NCBI GenBank assembly: GCA_028713655.1
Contig: JAQTNW010000008.1
Span: 1-64,000 of the forward strand
Direction: 5' to 3'
DNA from: Candidatus Methylacidiphilales bacterium
Lineage (GTDB): Bacteria; Verrucomicrobiota; Verrucomicrobiia; Methylacidiphilales; JAAUTS01
Length of the DNA stretch: 64,000 nt
Position numbers and translations under genes: made by a program. The notes under the pieces are model-generated. The model worked only from the letters and a program-made list of their open reading frames with translations, ran no database searches and was not told the DNA's origin. The first letter of the stretch is position 1. Each line of letters starts with the position of its first letter. Shown here in pieces: positions 54,688-62,504 of the stretch.

Positions 54688-55836
54688 CTAGAATGTGGCC
54701 ACATTCAGCAAGTCTTCGGCCAAAACGGAGCCCGGGTTTTTTGGAATCATGCTTCTGGATCTCTGGTATGCCAAACTCCCCATTCCCCGCCAGCGGTGCC
54801 GTTCCTGCCATGCTTTTTCCATGGCCGAGTCCAAAAGCGCGACTGTGGGGGCGGCGGCTAGAAAACCATTTTTGCCTTCGAGGATATGTTCCGCATGGCC
54901 GGCCACATCCGTCAGCACACAAGGGCGTCCGCATAAAAGGGCTTCCAATACCACCATGGGCATTCCTTCATAGCGGGAGCCTGACAATAGCATGTGATGT
55001 CGGGCCCAAAATTGGTCTATATCTTCGATTTGTCCGGCAAAGGTAACCTGTGAAATCCCTAACCTAGCAGCCAATTTTTTAAGGCTTTTTGCGTGCGATC
55101 CAGAGCCGGCAAAGGTCACACTGAGTGGGCGCGCTTTCCATTTTTCCAGGGCCAACATGTGCAAAATCAAATCCTGTCCTTTGGCAGGCGGATACAGGCG
55201 TGCGACGCACCCCACCCGCCAGATGCCTTCTTCTGCGGGCCATGCAAAAGGAGCGTCATAATTTACTCTGAACGGGTTGCAAATAACACGCGCGTTAGCC
55301 AAAGACTCAGCCAAAACGGTTTCGACCCATTCGCGATTTCGTTGTGAAACGAAATAATTTCGCTTTGCATGTTGAAAGCCTTCCCGTAACTGCCTGATCT
55401 GGTCGTCGGGAGGCCATATGTGTTCCGCAGCGCATTGCGAAATGCTCACATAGGGCCATTTTCGGCGCAAACAGGGCTCTCCCCAATAATCCACCCCTAT
55501 AAAAGCTGACTGGCAAATCACCACCAAATCCGGTTGAAAGCGATCAAGCCAGGCGAAAGTTTGCTCTTCTGCCGTATTTTCATGCCATATCCCCGTGAAC
55601 CTCAACAAACGTCGCGCCAAGCCGCCTTTTGGTGACTTGGGCACATGGATGGGAACGCCCAGATCCTGCAGTCGGCGGAATTCAAACATATCCATGGCAG
55701 CGCCGGGCGCGCAACAAACACCCACATGCGCCGCCTGGGTTTCGGACAAATGGCAGGCGGCGTTTGCCCATAGCAGTTGGCAACCGGACGCGCGAGCACC
55801 ACTGATGTCATGGACAAATGCAATGTGCGGTTTCAC
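54688..55836 (-). CDS. GT4-family glycosyltransferase
   Basis: 382 aa starting at the GTG at 55836, which overlaps the preceding stop (GTGA). The coupling and the KPHIAFVHDISGARASG strand decide this start over the upstream ATG. VGCVARLYPPAKGQDLILHM (donor site), FAGQIEDIDQFWARHHMLLS and SRYEGMPMVVLEALLCGRPC with EX7E follow. It resembles GT4 enzymes acting on mannose- or glucose-containing chains. The sugar is not readable. Confidence 0.9.
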   Translation of the reverse strand: MKPHIAFVHDISGARASGCQLLWANAACHLSETQAAHVGVCCAPGAAMDMFEFRRLQDLGVPIHVPKSPKGGLARRLLRFTGIWHENTAEEQTFAWLDRFQPDLVVICQSAFIGVDYWGEPCLRRKWPYVSISQCAAEHIWPPDDQIRQLREGFQHAKRNYFVSQRNREWVETVLAESLANARVICNPFRVNYDAPFAWPAEEGIWRVGCVARLYPPAKGQDLILHMLALEKWKARPLSVTFAGSGSHAKSLKKLAARLGISQVTFAGQIEDIDQFWARHHMLLSGSRYEGMPMVVLEALLCGRPCVLTDVAGHAEHILEGKNGFLAAAPTVALLDSAMEKAWQERHRWRGMGSLAYQRSRSMIPKNPGSVLAEDLLNVATF

Positions 55837-56594
55837 TTTTTTGTTAGAATCCAAAAGTTGGAAAGATACAGTGTGCTCTCCAACTGAACCAGATTTTGCA
55901 ATCGATTGGTGGACAGCAGTACCCAGAGCGCATTGCGGAACAGGGCAGCGGTTTTTGCCGCCAACCGGCTTGTCCATGTGGGTTTGGCGCTTAGTACAAA
56001 ACTGGCACCTAGAAGGGTGCCGATAATGTCCCAGGCATTTCCAAGAGCTTCATATGTGTGGATCGTCAATCCGTGCCTTTGAGTGAAAAATTCAACGGCA
56101 TGGCGTGTGGGACGCCAGTAATCATGGGGTTCTTCATGCAACGGATAAAAATGAGGACAAGTGAGGAGCAGGGTCCCTCCACATTTCAAAAGAATCGCGA
56201 GATTGGCAAAAGCATTCTCCCAATCCGCTACATGTTCCAAAACCTCGGTGCATAAAATAAAATCAAAAGGACCTTGCGCAAGCAAGGCGGGCGGCAACCC
56301 GTCCGCATCCAGGGTTGTCAGCCAATGGACGGTGTTAGTGCTGTTTTGTCCAACATCTAGGCTATAGTAAGCAGCGCCGTATTCTTCAAGATTGTTGCGC
56401 CAAGGCTGTTCACCACATCCTGCGTCTAAAATATCGGCATGATCCGGCGCTGTCTTCATCCATTCGTCAATCGCGGCCTGGATCCTTTTTTGCAAGAGCG
56501 GAACGATAAATAACTCTTGAGAACCGGAGGGGATATAACTTTTGCGCCGGGAGAGGTTTTCAGGATGATTGGACTGGATTAAAGCCGAGTTCAT
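55833..56594 (-). CDS. Class I SAM-dependent methyltransferase
   Basis: 253 aa. Motif I ILDAGCGEQPW, YYSLDVGQNSTNTVHWLTTL, DFILCTEVLEHVADWENAFA and LKCGGTLLLTCPHFYPLHEE form a Methyltransf_11 domain. HEEPHDYWRPTRHAVEFF is typical of methyltransferases in glycan loci. Its start overlaps the GT2 stop (ATGA) and its stop overlaps the next GTG, so it is coupled on both sides. Substrate unknown; probably a sugar or a polysaccharide. Confidence 0.9.
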   Translation of the reverse strand: MNSALIQSNHPENLSRRKSYIPSGSQELFIVPLLQKRIQAAIDEWMKTAPDHADILDAGCGEQPWRNNLEEYGAAYYSLDVGQNSTNTVHWLTTLDADGLPPALLAQGPFDFILCTEVLEHVADWENAFANLAILLKCGGTLLLTCPHFYPLHEEPHDYWRPTRHAVEFFTQRHGLTIHTYEALGNAWDIIGTLLGASFVLSAKPTWTSRLAAKTAALFRNALWVLLSTNRLQNLVQLESTLYLSNFWILTKK

Positions 56595-57562
56595 ACATTG
56601 TTGGGAGACGCCGAAAGATCATGCATGGCTCTCACAATGCCGGCCAAAAGAGCCTCGCTCATCTTCTCTTGGAATAATGAATCTGCGTCCAGAGATCCGG
56701 AAAGTTTGGCCCTGATCCGTTTGTAAATCCGCAGCAAGCGGTCGCTTCTGTCCTGGGTTGGCAGGGATGGGCGGTAACCTTCCCGGATATAGCGCAGTAG
56801 ATGATGCGAGTAGGACATGGCTTCCTGGAGTTGAAGCAAATAGGCGTCCTGCAGGCGGGATTTTGGAATGAGGTGGGTAAGTTTCAACTCGCGGAACAAC
56901 CCAATGCCCATATTGCAATCGCATGCCGTCAACGCCATGTCCACATCTCCAAACGAGCTCAGTTGGGCGCCGCATCTGTCAAGGGATGTTCTGAGCTTTG
57001 ATTCAACTGTTAGCCTGCTGTATTCCCTTGCAACTGATTCGCGCAGGCACAGGCCCGTGCCAAATGGGCATGATGCCAGACTCTGCAGGCCCGGAAGAAG
57101 ACACCAGGATGGGCGGTTGATTTCCCGAATCGCCAGTAGTTTTAGATAGGGTTGATGCCGGGTCTCTGGTTTTATTTCAAACTCCGGAAAGGTGCTGCCT
57201 CCAAATGCACCGAGATATGGGTAATTCTTTGCGATCTGCAGCGAGGCTTCCAAATAATCTGCCGCCAAAATATTGTCATCATCGACAAACACCAGCAGAG
57301 GGGCGCGTGCGTGGGCGATTCCGCAAAGCCGCGCGGGTGTAAGCCCCAGTTTTGGCTCCGATATTTTTTTTGCTGACGGGTGCCAGCTTAAATCGACAGA
57401 AGACAGAACAGTATTGCTGGACGCATTGTCGATAATCAGCAGCTCCCACGTGCGTTTAGGCAGGGATTGCTGCCGCAGGGCTTCAAGAGTCTTCGCCAAA
57501 AAATCATGGCGGGGGTTATGCGTGCAAAGTATGATGCTGATATCAGGCATGCTCATTTCCAT
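56591..57562 (-). CDS. GT2-family glycosyltransferase
   Basis: 323 aa; three Met codons lie close together at the start (57562, 57556, 57550), and the last gives the cleanest MPDISIILCTHNPRHDFLAK. LLIIDNASSNTVLSSVD and PLLVFVDDDNILAADYLEAS (DXD) are clear. Acceptor half includes SFGDVDMALTACDCNMGIGL, a D-containing variant of the usual ED base. It overlaps both neighbours (4 nt downstream, 8-20 nt upstream). Confidence 0.88.
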   Translation of the reverse strand: MEMSMPDISIILCTHNPRHDFLAKTLEALRQQSLPKRTWELLIIDNASSNTVLSSVDLSWHPSAKKISEPKLGLTPARLCGIAHARAPLLVFVDDDNILAADYLEASLQIAKNYPYLGAFGGSTFPEFEIKPETRHQPYLKLLAIREINRPSWCLLPGLQSLASCPFGTGLCLRESVAREYSRLTVESKLRTSLDRCGAQLSSFGDVDMALTACDCNMGIGLFRELKLTHLIPKSRLQDAYLLQLQEAMSYSHHLLRYIREGYRPSLPTQDRSDRLLRIYKRIRAKLSGSLDADSLFQEKMSEALLAGIVRAMHDLSASPNNV

Positions 57563-58571
57563 CGTTTGTTATTGTCGCCATATCGGCAGGCGGTGGCGTC
57601 TTTCTGTTTCCTAGCAATCTTTCAAGGGCATCACAAACTTCATCCACGCGGATGTCCTTCATGCAAATGCGGTCATGCTCGCAGTCATTCCAAAGCCAGC
57701 AGGGCGAGCATTCTGGACGGCGGCAGAGATTTTCATTGCATGAATATCCGCTTTGAGAGGGGAGTTCCCGCCCACCGTAGACAATAACAGACGGACATTC
57801 AACCGCCCGGGCCAAATGCATCAGAAAGCCGACCTGGCCGACAAAGGCAACGGAATTTGCAAGAATTGCGGCACTTTGGCGTATCGAGGTTTTGCCCCTC
57901 AGATCCAGGCAGCCGGTTAAGGGAGGATCCTGCATGGAACCGATCTGGACAAAGGGAATCCGACCCAAGAAGTGGTTAACCACCTGCTGAAACCTCTCTG
58001 GAAACCATTCTTTGTTGAGCATATAATATTGGGCGCCACGTCCGGAGGATTGAATGGCGACCTGATTTTGGAAAAAGCGTCCGAACTGCAGTTCATCCTG
58101 CGCAAGAAAAAAATAAGGCTTAAGGGCGATGCTTCCACGAATTCCGGCGATGCGGCACATTGCGGCAATAATATGTTCGGAGGGGTTGGCAGAGCGTGTA
58201 TGCCCTGGGTCAACTGATGCGTATTCAAGCTCCTTTTCCAGGCCGTATTTTCTCAAAATCGTCATGCGAGGATCATCCCGTCTTATGACTTTATCAACAT
58301 CCTGATTTCCATCAAATAGCTCTGGATAATTGCTTGATACGACCATACATCGTTTACCGCGCCTTTTCATTTCATGCGCTACTGCAGAGCATAAAAGGTT
58401 GTCTCCAGGCGCCGCCCCATAAGTTAAAATCGAACGGGGAAATCCAAGCTTGGCGGAGACCCAAAGGAAGAAAAGCCTGTCATATATTCTCCAATAACAG
58501 GAGCGGACTCTAACATAGATTTTTGCCGTGCTTGAATGCGTGCGTAAAAGGGCCTTTAGCGCGTCAATCAT
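57543..58571 (-). CDS. GT9-like (heptosyltransferase-type) glycosyltransferase
   Basis: 342 aa from the ATG at 58571, two bases after the upstream stop. LTYGAAPGDNLLCSAVAHEM is the GT9-type glycine loop, and GQVGFLMHLARAVECPSVIV is the donor-site half of the family, followed by a Cys-rich segment (NENLCRRPECSPCWLWNDC) of unclear role that recurs in related proteins. GT9 enzymes add heptose or other sugars to LPS core and surface glycans. An early hydrophobic or aromatic stretch (IYDRLFFLWVSAKLG) may touch the membrane. Confidence 0.8.
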   Translation of the reverse strand: MIDALKALLRTHSSTAKIYVRVRSCYWRIYDRLFFLWVSAKLGFPRSILTYGAAPGDNLLCSAVAHEMKRRGKRCMVVSSNYPELFDGNQDVDKVIRRDDPRMTILRKYGLEKELEYASVDPGHTRSANPSEHIIAAMCRIAGIRGSIALKPYFFLAQDELQFGRFFQNQVAIQSSGRGAQYYMLNKEWFPERFQQVVNHFLGRIPFVQIGSMQDPPLTGCLDLRGKTSIRQSAAILANSVAFVGQVGFLMHLARAVECPSVIVYGGRELPSQSGYSCNENLCRRPECSPCWLWNDCEHDRICMKDIRVDEVCDALERLLGNRKTPPPADMATITNDGNEHA

Positions 58572-58573
58572 TT

Positions 58574-59227
58574 TCAAACAATTTTTTGCGCAACGAGATC
58601 CCACGAGTAAATATCCACAAGAGGTGTTTCATGAATAAATTTTACACCGCCTATTTCACTAAGAAGGGCCTTCGCTTTTTCCAGCGAGAAATCAGGGTGC
58701 TTGTGGTTCTCGTTGTAAACCTGCCCGGTTGCTTTGCAATGCTGGCGGTAAACCTGTTCATCAGGGCAAAAGAGCACAAGGTTTCCGCCCGGCTTGAGGA
58801 CCCGCACCCATTCGCGCAAAACAGCTTTGGTATCTTCGAAGTCTTCCAACAAGTGGGAGGAATAAACGTAATCCAGAACGCCGTCACGGAACCAATGAAG
58901 CCTGGTTGCGTCGCCACCCAGTTGGACGGATGCCGTCCCCGTATTTGCGTAAGGCATCGGACTGTCCACCCGAATCGCTTGCGAAGTGATTGGATCTCCG
59001 CCAAATCCAAGATCCACCCCGTAGCCCGTACAAAACCGGGCCAATCGCAAGCGGCATTTGGATGTCTCACTTTGGTAGGATCCGCGCTGCATTTGGTTGA
59101 AAAAATCGCGTATGTTGATTCTGCCTTCTTTTGAAAAGAGGCGCCTGGTGAGGCACATGCAAGATCCCGAGTAAGCCTCTAAAAGGCACAGTACGCTGAT
59201 AAGACGCTGCTTGAGTTTGATGATCAT
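58574..59227 (-). CDS. Class I SAM-dependent methyltransferase
   Basis: 217 aa. The glycine motif reads GVDLGFGGDPI; Methyltransf_11 features continue in DYVYSSHLLEDFEDTKAVLR and VLKPGGNLVLFCPDEQVYRQ. The last sequence, HETPLVDIYSWDLVAQK, is a usual end for these proteins. The N-terminal 40 residues are basic with a hydrophobic patch (ISVLCLLEAYSG). Coupled to the upstream gene by ATGA; 2 nt separate it from the GT9-like gene. Confidence 0.86.
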   Translation of the reverse strand: MIIKLKQRLISVLCLLEAYSGSCMCLTRRLFSKEGRINIRDFFNQMQRGSYQSETSKCRLRLARFCTGYGVDLGFGGDPITSQAIRVDSPMPYANTGTASVQLGGDATRLHWFRDGVLDYVYSSHLLEDFEDTKAVLREWVRVLKPGGNLVLFCPDEQVYRQHCKATGQVYNENHKHPDFSLEKAKALLSEIGGVKFIHETPLVDIYSWDLVAQKIV

Positions 59228-59952
59228 GGTTGGGGTAAATCCATTTTTGGAAAGATAACAACAAACCCACGGCCGAGACGGTGTTCAAAACAACCTCCTG
59301 CGTCGGATGCAAGTTCACGCAGCCTTTTGATATAGCGGATGTGCAGTTCTTCTGATGGATAATCGCGCATGGAGCGGGTACGAAGCGGAGAAGTATCATG
59401 AAAGGCAGCGGGTCCTTTAAGCAGGGATCTCTTCAAACAAAGCTCATATTCTTGGGCGCGTATCTCACAGATCGAATCGAAAAACCCGAAATCAAAGATA
59501 ATATCTGTTGAAGACAGAAAATCCATCGAAGATGCGCAATGGACACAAACATGCTTTTCCAAACCGTTCTTGAGGACAGTTTCCTGAAGACTCTCGGCAG
59601 TTTCCGGATCAATTTCCACACTGTGTACGCATCCAAATCCATTGTCGCGGCAGGCTGAAGCCAGCGCCAACGTGCCCAGTCCATTGGCGGCCCCTGTTTC
59701 AAGAATATGCGTCGGCTTGATCAGGCACACCATGGAATACAGCCAATTCAGGGTTTCAATCTCGGTGCTGCCTGTATTGTATGCAAGAAACAGCTCGGCA
59801 CGCTCTTCAGGAACGTGCGGATGCACTTGCGCCTCTGAGACAAGACGAAGTTTGGAAGGCAGCCACACGGGCCGCCAGGCTCGGGGGGCACTCGATTCCG
59901 GAAAATTCGGCTTGAAATAATGCTGAAGTGCCAATTTTAATCGGTTGATCAT
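59224..59952 (-). CDS. Class I SAM-dependent methyltransferase (Methyltransf_24-like)
   Basis: 242 aa. HILETGAANGLGTLALASAC is motif I; VHSVEIDPETAESLQETVLK is motif II; DFGFFDSICEIRAQEYELCL and GPAAFHDTSPLRTRSM follow as in the O-methyltransferase group (catechol-type and related) that often keeps an HDT/HD acid. A sugar or small molecule in the locus is the likely target. The gene starts 5 nt after the Wzt-like stop, so it may be the first methyltransferase translated after the exporter genes. Confidence 0.83.
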   Translation of the reverse strand: MINRLKLALQHYFKPNFPESSAPRAWRPVWLPSKLRLVSEAQVHPHVPEERAELFLAYNTGSTEIETLNWLYSMVCLIKPTHILETGAANGLGTLALASACRDNGFGCVHSVEIDPETAESLQETVLKNGLEKHVCVHCASSMDFLSSTDIIFDFGFFDSICEIRAQEYELCLKRSLLKGPAAFHDTSPLRTRSMRDYPSEELHIRYIKRLRELASDAGGCFEHRLGRGFVVIFPKMDLPQP

Positions 59953-59957
59953 AAGGT

Positions 59958-61235
59958 TTATAAAAGTTCAAATTTAGACTGCTGTGCAATAATGCCGTGT
60001 ATGGTATTCATGCCCGAATGCCTTTCCGTCCCGGTTTCCAAAATCTCAATTTCAAGCGCTTCTGGCAAATAGTCTTCCAGACCGCGGTCCCGACGGACCC
60101 CCAGTCCAATGTGATAGATGCCAGGCGTGAGGTTCAATTTCGGAAAGCTTACGACTACCGCAAAGACGCCCGGATCAATATTGCCGAAAGAGGTGTTCCA
60201 TGAACTCAATGTTGAGATGATTTCAGTGCCCTCTAAAGTTTTGAGGGACAATCCGAGTTCCATGCCACGAATTTGTTCCTTGGCCTTCATGGTCAACTTC
60301 AAGCTTATGATCGCCCCAAACGACAATTGCCAGGGTTGCGCGCACAGAGATTCGCATAACTCCGCGGATATATACTTTACGGCCCCCGAAAACTCCGAAA
60401 CCCTTTCAAGCTTATCCAGATCAATAATTTTGGAGGCTTTTGTTTTGGCTGCCAAGTAGCGATTCGCGACACTGTGGGGTTCCCCCAGATTTTCAATTTG
60501 CCCATTGTTCATAAGGGCAAGGCGTGAGCAAATTTGCAGCATCACTGTGATATTATGTGAAACAAATAATACGGTGCGCCCATGGCCTCGCGCCAATTCG
60601 CCCATTTTACCCAGGCACTTTTTTTGAAATGCAGAATCACCTACTGCGAGCACTTCATCGACGATCAGGATTTCCGATTCCAAATGCGCCGCAACAGCAA
60701 AGGCCAGACGCACATACATTCCGCTGGAGTAATGTTTTACGGGCGTATCAATAAATTTTTCAACTTCGGAAAAGGCGACAATTTCGTCGAGTTTTTTGTC
60801 CATCTCCCTCTTTTTCATCCCCAGGATCGCCCCGTTCAAATAAATGTTCTCCCGTCCGCTCAAGTCGGGATGAAACCCCGTGCCTACTTCCAACAGCGAG
60901 GCCACACGGCCGCGCAGAATGGCCTCACCGGAGCTCGGCTCGGTGATACGGGACAGGATCTTGAGAAGCGTGGATTTGCCAGCCCCATTCTTCCCGATAA
61001 TGCCCAGCACCTCCCCAGGCTGAACATCAAACGACACGTCGCGAAGCGCCCAGAAGGAAGCTTCGCTGTTCTTGGTTCTTGGTTCTTGGTTCGTAGTTAA
61101 CAAGGAACGAGGAACAAGGAACGAGGAACATTTGTCGAGAAAGCGTTCCACTTCATCGCGCAGGGTGGTCACGCCGATGCTTCCAAGGTTGTAACGCTTG
61201 GAGAGGCCGCGAACTTGAATAATGGGGGAGGTCAC
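59958..61235 (-). CDS. wzt: ABC transporter ATP-binding protein, Wzt-like, with in-frame repeat insertion
   Basis: 425 aa starting at GTG. Walker A GKNGAGKST (81-89), signature YSSGMYVRLAFA (169-180) and Walker B ILIVDEVLAVGD (189-200) are all present. Residues of about 280-425 form the C-terminal Wzt-type carbohydrate-binding domain (SFGAIISLKLTMKAKEQIRG). Partner of the permease upstream, together exporting an undecaprenyl-linked polysaccharide. Residues 36-56 are encoded exactly by a 63-nt inverted heptamer array (61068-61130), giving a sequence that includes TTNQEPRTKN, foreign to the family and lying between the N-terminal strand and Walker A. The frame is kept. A repeat-bounded element sits right before its start and leaves no Shine-Dalgarno. 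Confidence 0.92.
   Translation of the reverse strand: MTSPIIQVRGLSKRYNLGSIGVTTLRDEVERFLDKCSSFLVPRSLLTTNQEPRTKNSEASFWALRDVSFDVQPGEVLGIIGKNGAGKSTLLKILSRITEPSSGEAILRGRVASLLEVGTGFHPDLSGRENIYLNGAILGMKKREMDKKLDEIVAFSEVEKFIDTPVKHYSSGMYVRLAFAVAAHLESEILIVDEVLAVGDSAFQKKCLGKMGELARGHGRTVLFVSHNITVMLQICSRLALMNNGQIENLGEPHSVANRYLAAKTKASKIIDLDKLERVSEFSGAVKYISAELCESLCAQPWQLSFGAIISLKLTMKAKEQIRGMELGLSLKTLEGTEIISTLSSWNTSFGNIDPGVFAVVVSFPKLNLTPGIYHIGLGVRRDRGLEDYLPEALEIEILETGTERHSGMNTIHGIIAQQSKFELL
61068..61130. repeat. Inverted heptamer array inside wzt, no gene
   Basis: GTT plus three CTTGGTT and one CGTAGTT heptamers (61068-61098) are followed at once by the opposite-orientation series AACAAGG, AACGAGG, AACAAGG, AACGAGG, AACA (61099-61130). 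The whole is 63 nt, a multiple of three, and is read through by wzt as 21 codons. Confidence 0.85.
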
Positions 61236-61238
61236 GGG

Positions 61239-61657
61239 GTTCTTAGTTCTTAGTTCTTGGTTCTTGGTTGTTGAGAAAATAGTGAATGAAGCCTCCGATC
61301 TTTAAGGCAGTCTGGTCTGCCAAAGTATAAAGAGCTTCAAACTGCTGTTTCGTGACATAGCCTTGGTCAAGGGCGATATAAAGCTGGCTCTGGACTTCGC
61401 GGCAAGAACGCTGGGCATAGCGCAGGAATTTAACGAACTCCGCGTTGCTGCCGCCGTCAAATCCCTCGGCGATGTTATGCATAACCGAGCCCGCGGCGCG
61501 TTGGATTTGATCCCTGAGTCCAAAATCCTTCGCAAACGCGCTCGTTTTGCCCACGGCATAAATCTGATTTGCAAGCTACCGCCCGAGCTTCCGGCCTTCA
61601 ATTTCCTCAAAACACGTTATTTTCATAGCCAGTAACCAAGAACCACGAACTAAGAAC
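61239..61657. mobile_element. Compact repeat-bounded element carrying a four-helix-bundle gene
   Basis: The left end (61239-61269) is GTT followed by CTTAGTT, CTTAGTT, CTTGGTT, CTTGGTT. The right end (61634-61657) is the inverse: AACCAAG, AACCACG, AACTAAG, AAC. Read inward from each end, both begin with GTTCTTAGTTC and end with GGTTCTTGGTT, so they behave like terminal inverted repeats of about 24-31 nt. Between them lies one gene of the S23/four-helix-bundle family on the minus strand. The unit fills the gap between wzm and wzt: the right end is 6 nt from the wzm stop and the left end is 3 nt from the wzt start. Mobility is inferred from the structure and from the second array copy inside wzt. 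Confidence 0.6.
61243..61626 (-). pseudogene. Four-helix-bundle protein gene (S23/Avd-like) with internal stop
   Basis: From the ATG at 61626 the frame reads MKITCFEEIEGRKLGR, then a TAG, then LANQIYAVGKTSAFAKDFGL and RDQIQRAAGSVMHNIAEGF, EFVKFLRYAQRSCREVQSQL. This is the four-helix-bundle family related to the 23S rRNA intervening-sequence protein and to Avd of diversity-generating retroelements. The expected codon at the stop is probably GAG (ELANQI), so one G-to-T change explains it. A GTG at 61554 would still allow a 103-aa product lacking helix 1. The last eight residues (NQEPRTKN) and the TAA stop are supplied by the heptamer array. Confidence 0.7.
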
Positions 61658-61663
61658 TCCGAA

Positions 61664-62500
61664 TCAGACCGTATCAATAAAATCCCGTTCCACATGCCTG
61701 AACAACAAAAATCCCCCGGCCAAAATCAGCAGCGTCAGTGCCAGCGAAACCACCACCCCTTGCGGTTCGACCGTTCCTGCCCCAAGGAGGATGCGCTTGA
61801 ATCCTTCCACCACCGGTACCATCGGGTTGAACAGCGCCACCCAGCGCCAGCGCTGCGGGATCTGCGACAACGGGTAAATCACCGGCGTGGCATACATCCA
61901 CAATTGCATGAGCAGCCCCAGAGCGTGCATTAAGTCGCGATACCGTGTTGTCAGTGAAGAAACGCACAGCCCGAATCCCAGAGCCAGCGCCGCCGACTGC
62001 AGCAACAGCAACGGCAGAAGAAAAAGGCTTTCATCCCATGCAGACGCCATGCCCTGCATTCGGTAATAGGCGTAAAACACCAGAAACGTCGCCGCTTGGA
62101 TGACAAAGGCGAACAGATTGGATATCAGCACCGAAAGCGGTAAGACCAGCCGGGGGAAATACACCTTGCCGAATATATGTGCGTTGGCTGTAAATGTCCC
62201 CGAAATGCTTCCGGCGCATTGCGAAAAATAGGTCCAGCCCAGCAAACCGCACAGATAAAATAATAGGGGAGGCTGACCGTCCGTGGGTATTTTTGCCACG
62301 TTGCCGAAGACCACCGTGAACATCAACGTCATCAACAAGGGCTGCAGAATGAACCAGAGCGGGCCGAGGATGGTTTGTTTGTATTTGGCTATAAAATCCC
62401 TCCGCACAAGCAGCCACAACAGATCGCGGTATTCCCAAAGCTCGCGCCAGTTGGGAAAGGACCATGAACGCGTCGGGCGGATCAGAATGTTTTGTTCCAT
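61664..62500 (-). CDS. wzm: ABC-2-type polysaccharide export permease (Wzm-like)
   Basis: 278 aa with about six hydrophobic segments. RELWEYRDLLWLLVRRDFIA and KYKQTILGPLWFILQPLLMT are the amphipathic start and first helix of the Wzm/TagG/KpsM permease family; NPMVPVVEGFKRILLGAG lies in the characteristic loop before the last helix, and RHVERDFIDTV closes the protein. It should form the inner-membrane pore for an undecaprenyl-PP-linked polysaccharide, with the Wzt-like ATPase. It lies 4 nt after the upstream membrane-protein gene. The repeat-bounded element begins 6 nt after its stop. Confidence 0.93.
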   Translation of the reverse strand: MEQNILIRPTRSWSFPNWRELWEYRDLLWLLVRRDFIAKYKQTILGPLWFILQPLLMTLMFTVVFGNVAKIPTDGQPPLLFYLCGLLGWTYFSQCAGSISGTFTANAHIFGKVYFPRLVLPLSVLISNLFAFVIQAATFLVFYAYYRMQGMASAWDESLFLLPLLLLQSAALALGFGLCVSSLTTRYRDLMHALGLLMQLWMYATPVIYPLSQIPQRWRWVALFNPMVPVVEGFKRILLGAGTVEPQGVVVSLALTLLILAGGFLLFRHVERDFIDTV

Positions 62501-62504
62501 CGTT

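Noticed and set aside
61068-61657. CRISPR array
   Set aside because: The repeat units are contiguous heptamers without unique spacers, occur in both orientations, and no cas gene is near.
61239-61657. Classical insertion sequence
   Set aside because: There is no transposase and no room for one; the only gene is a four-helix-bundle protein of about 128 codons. It is listed as a possible mobile element of another kind.
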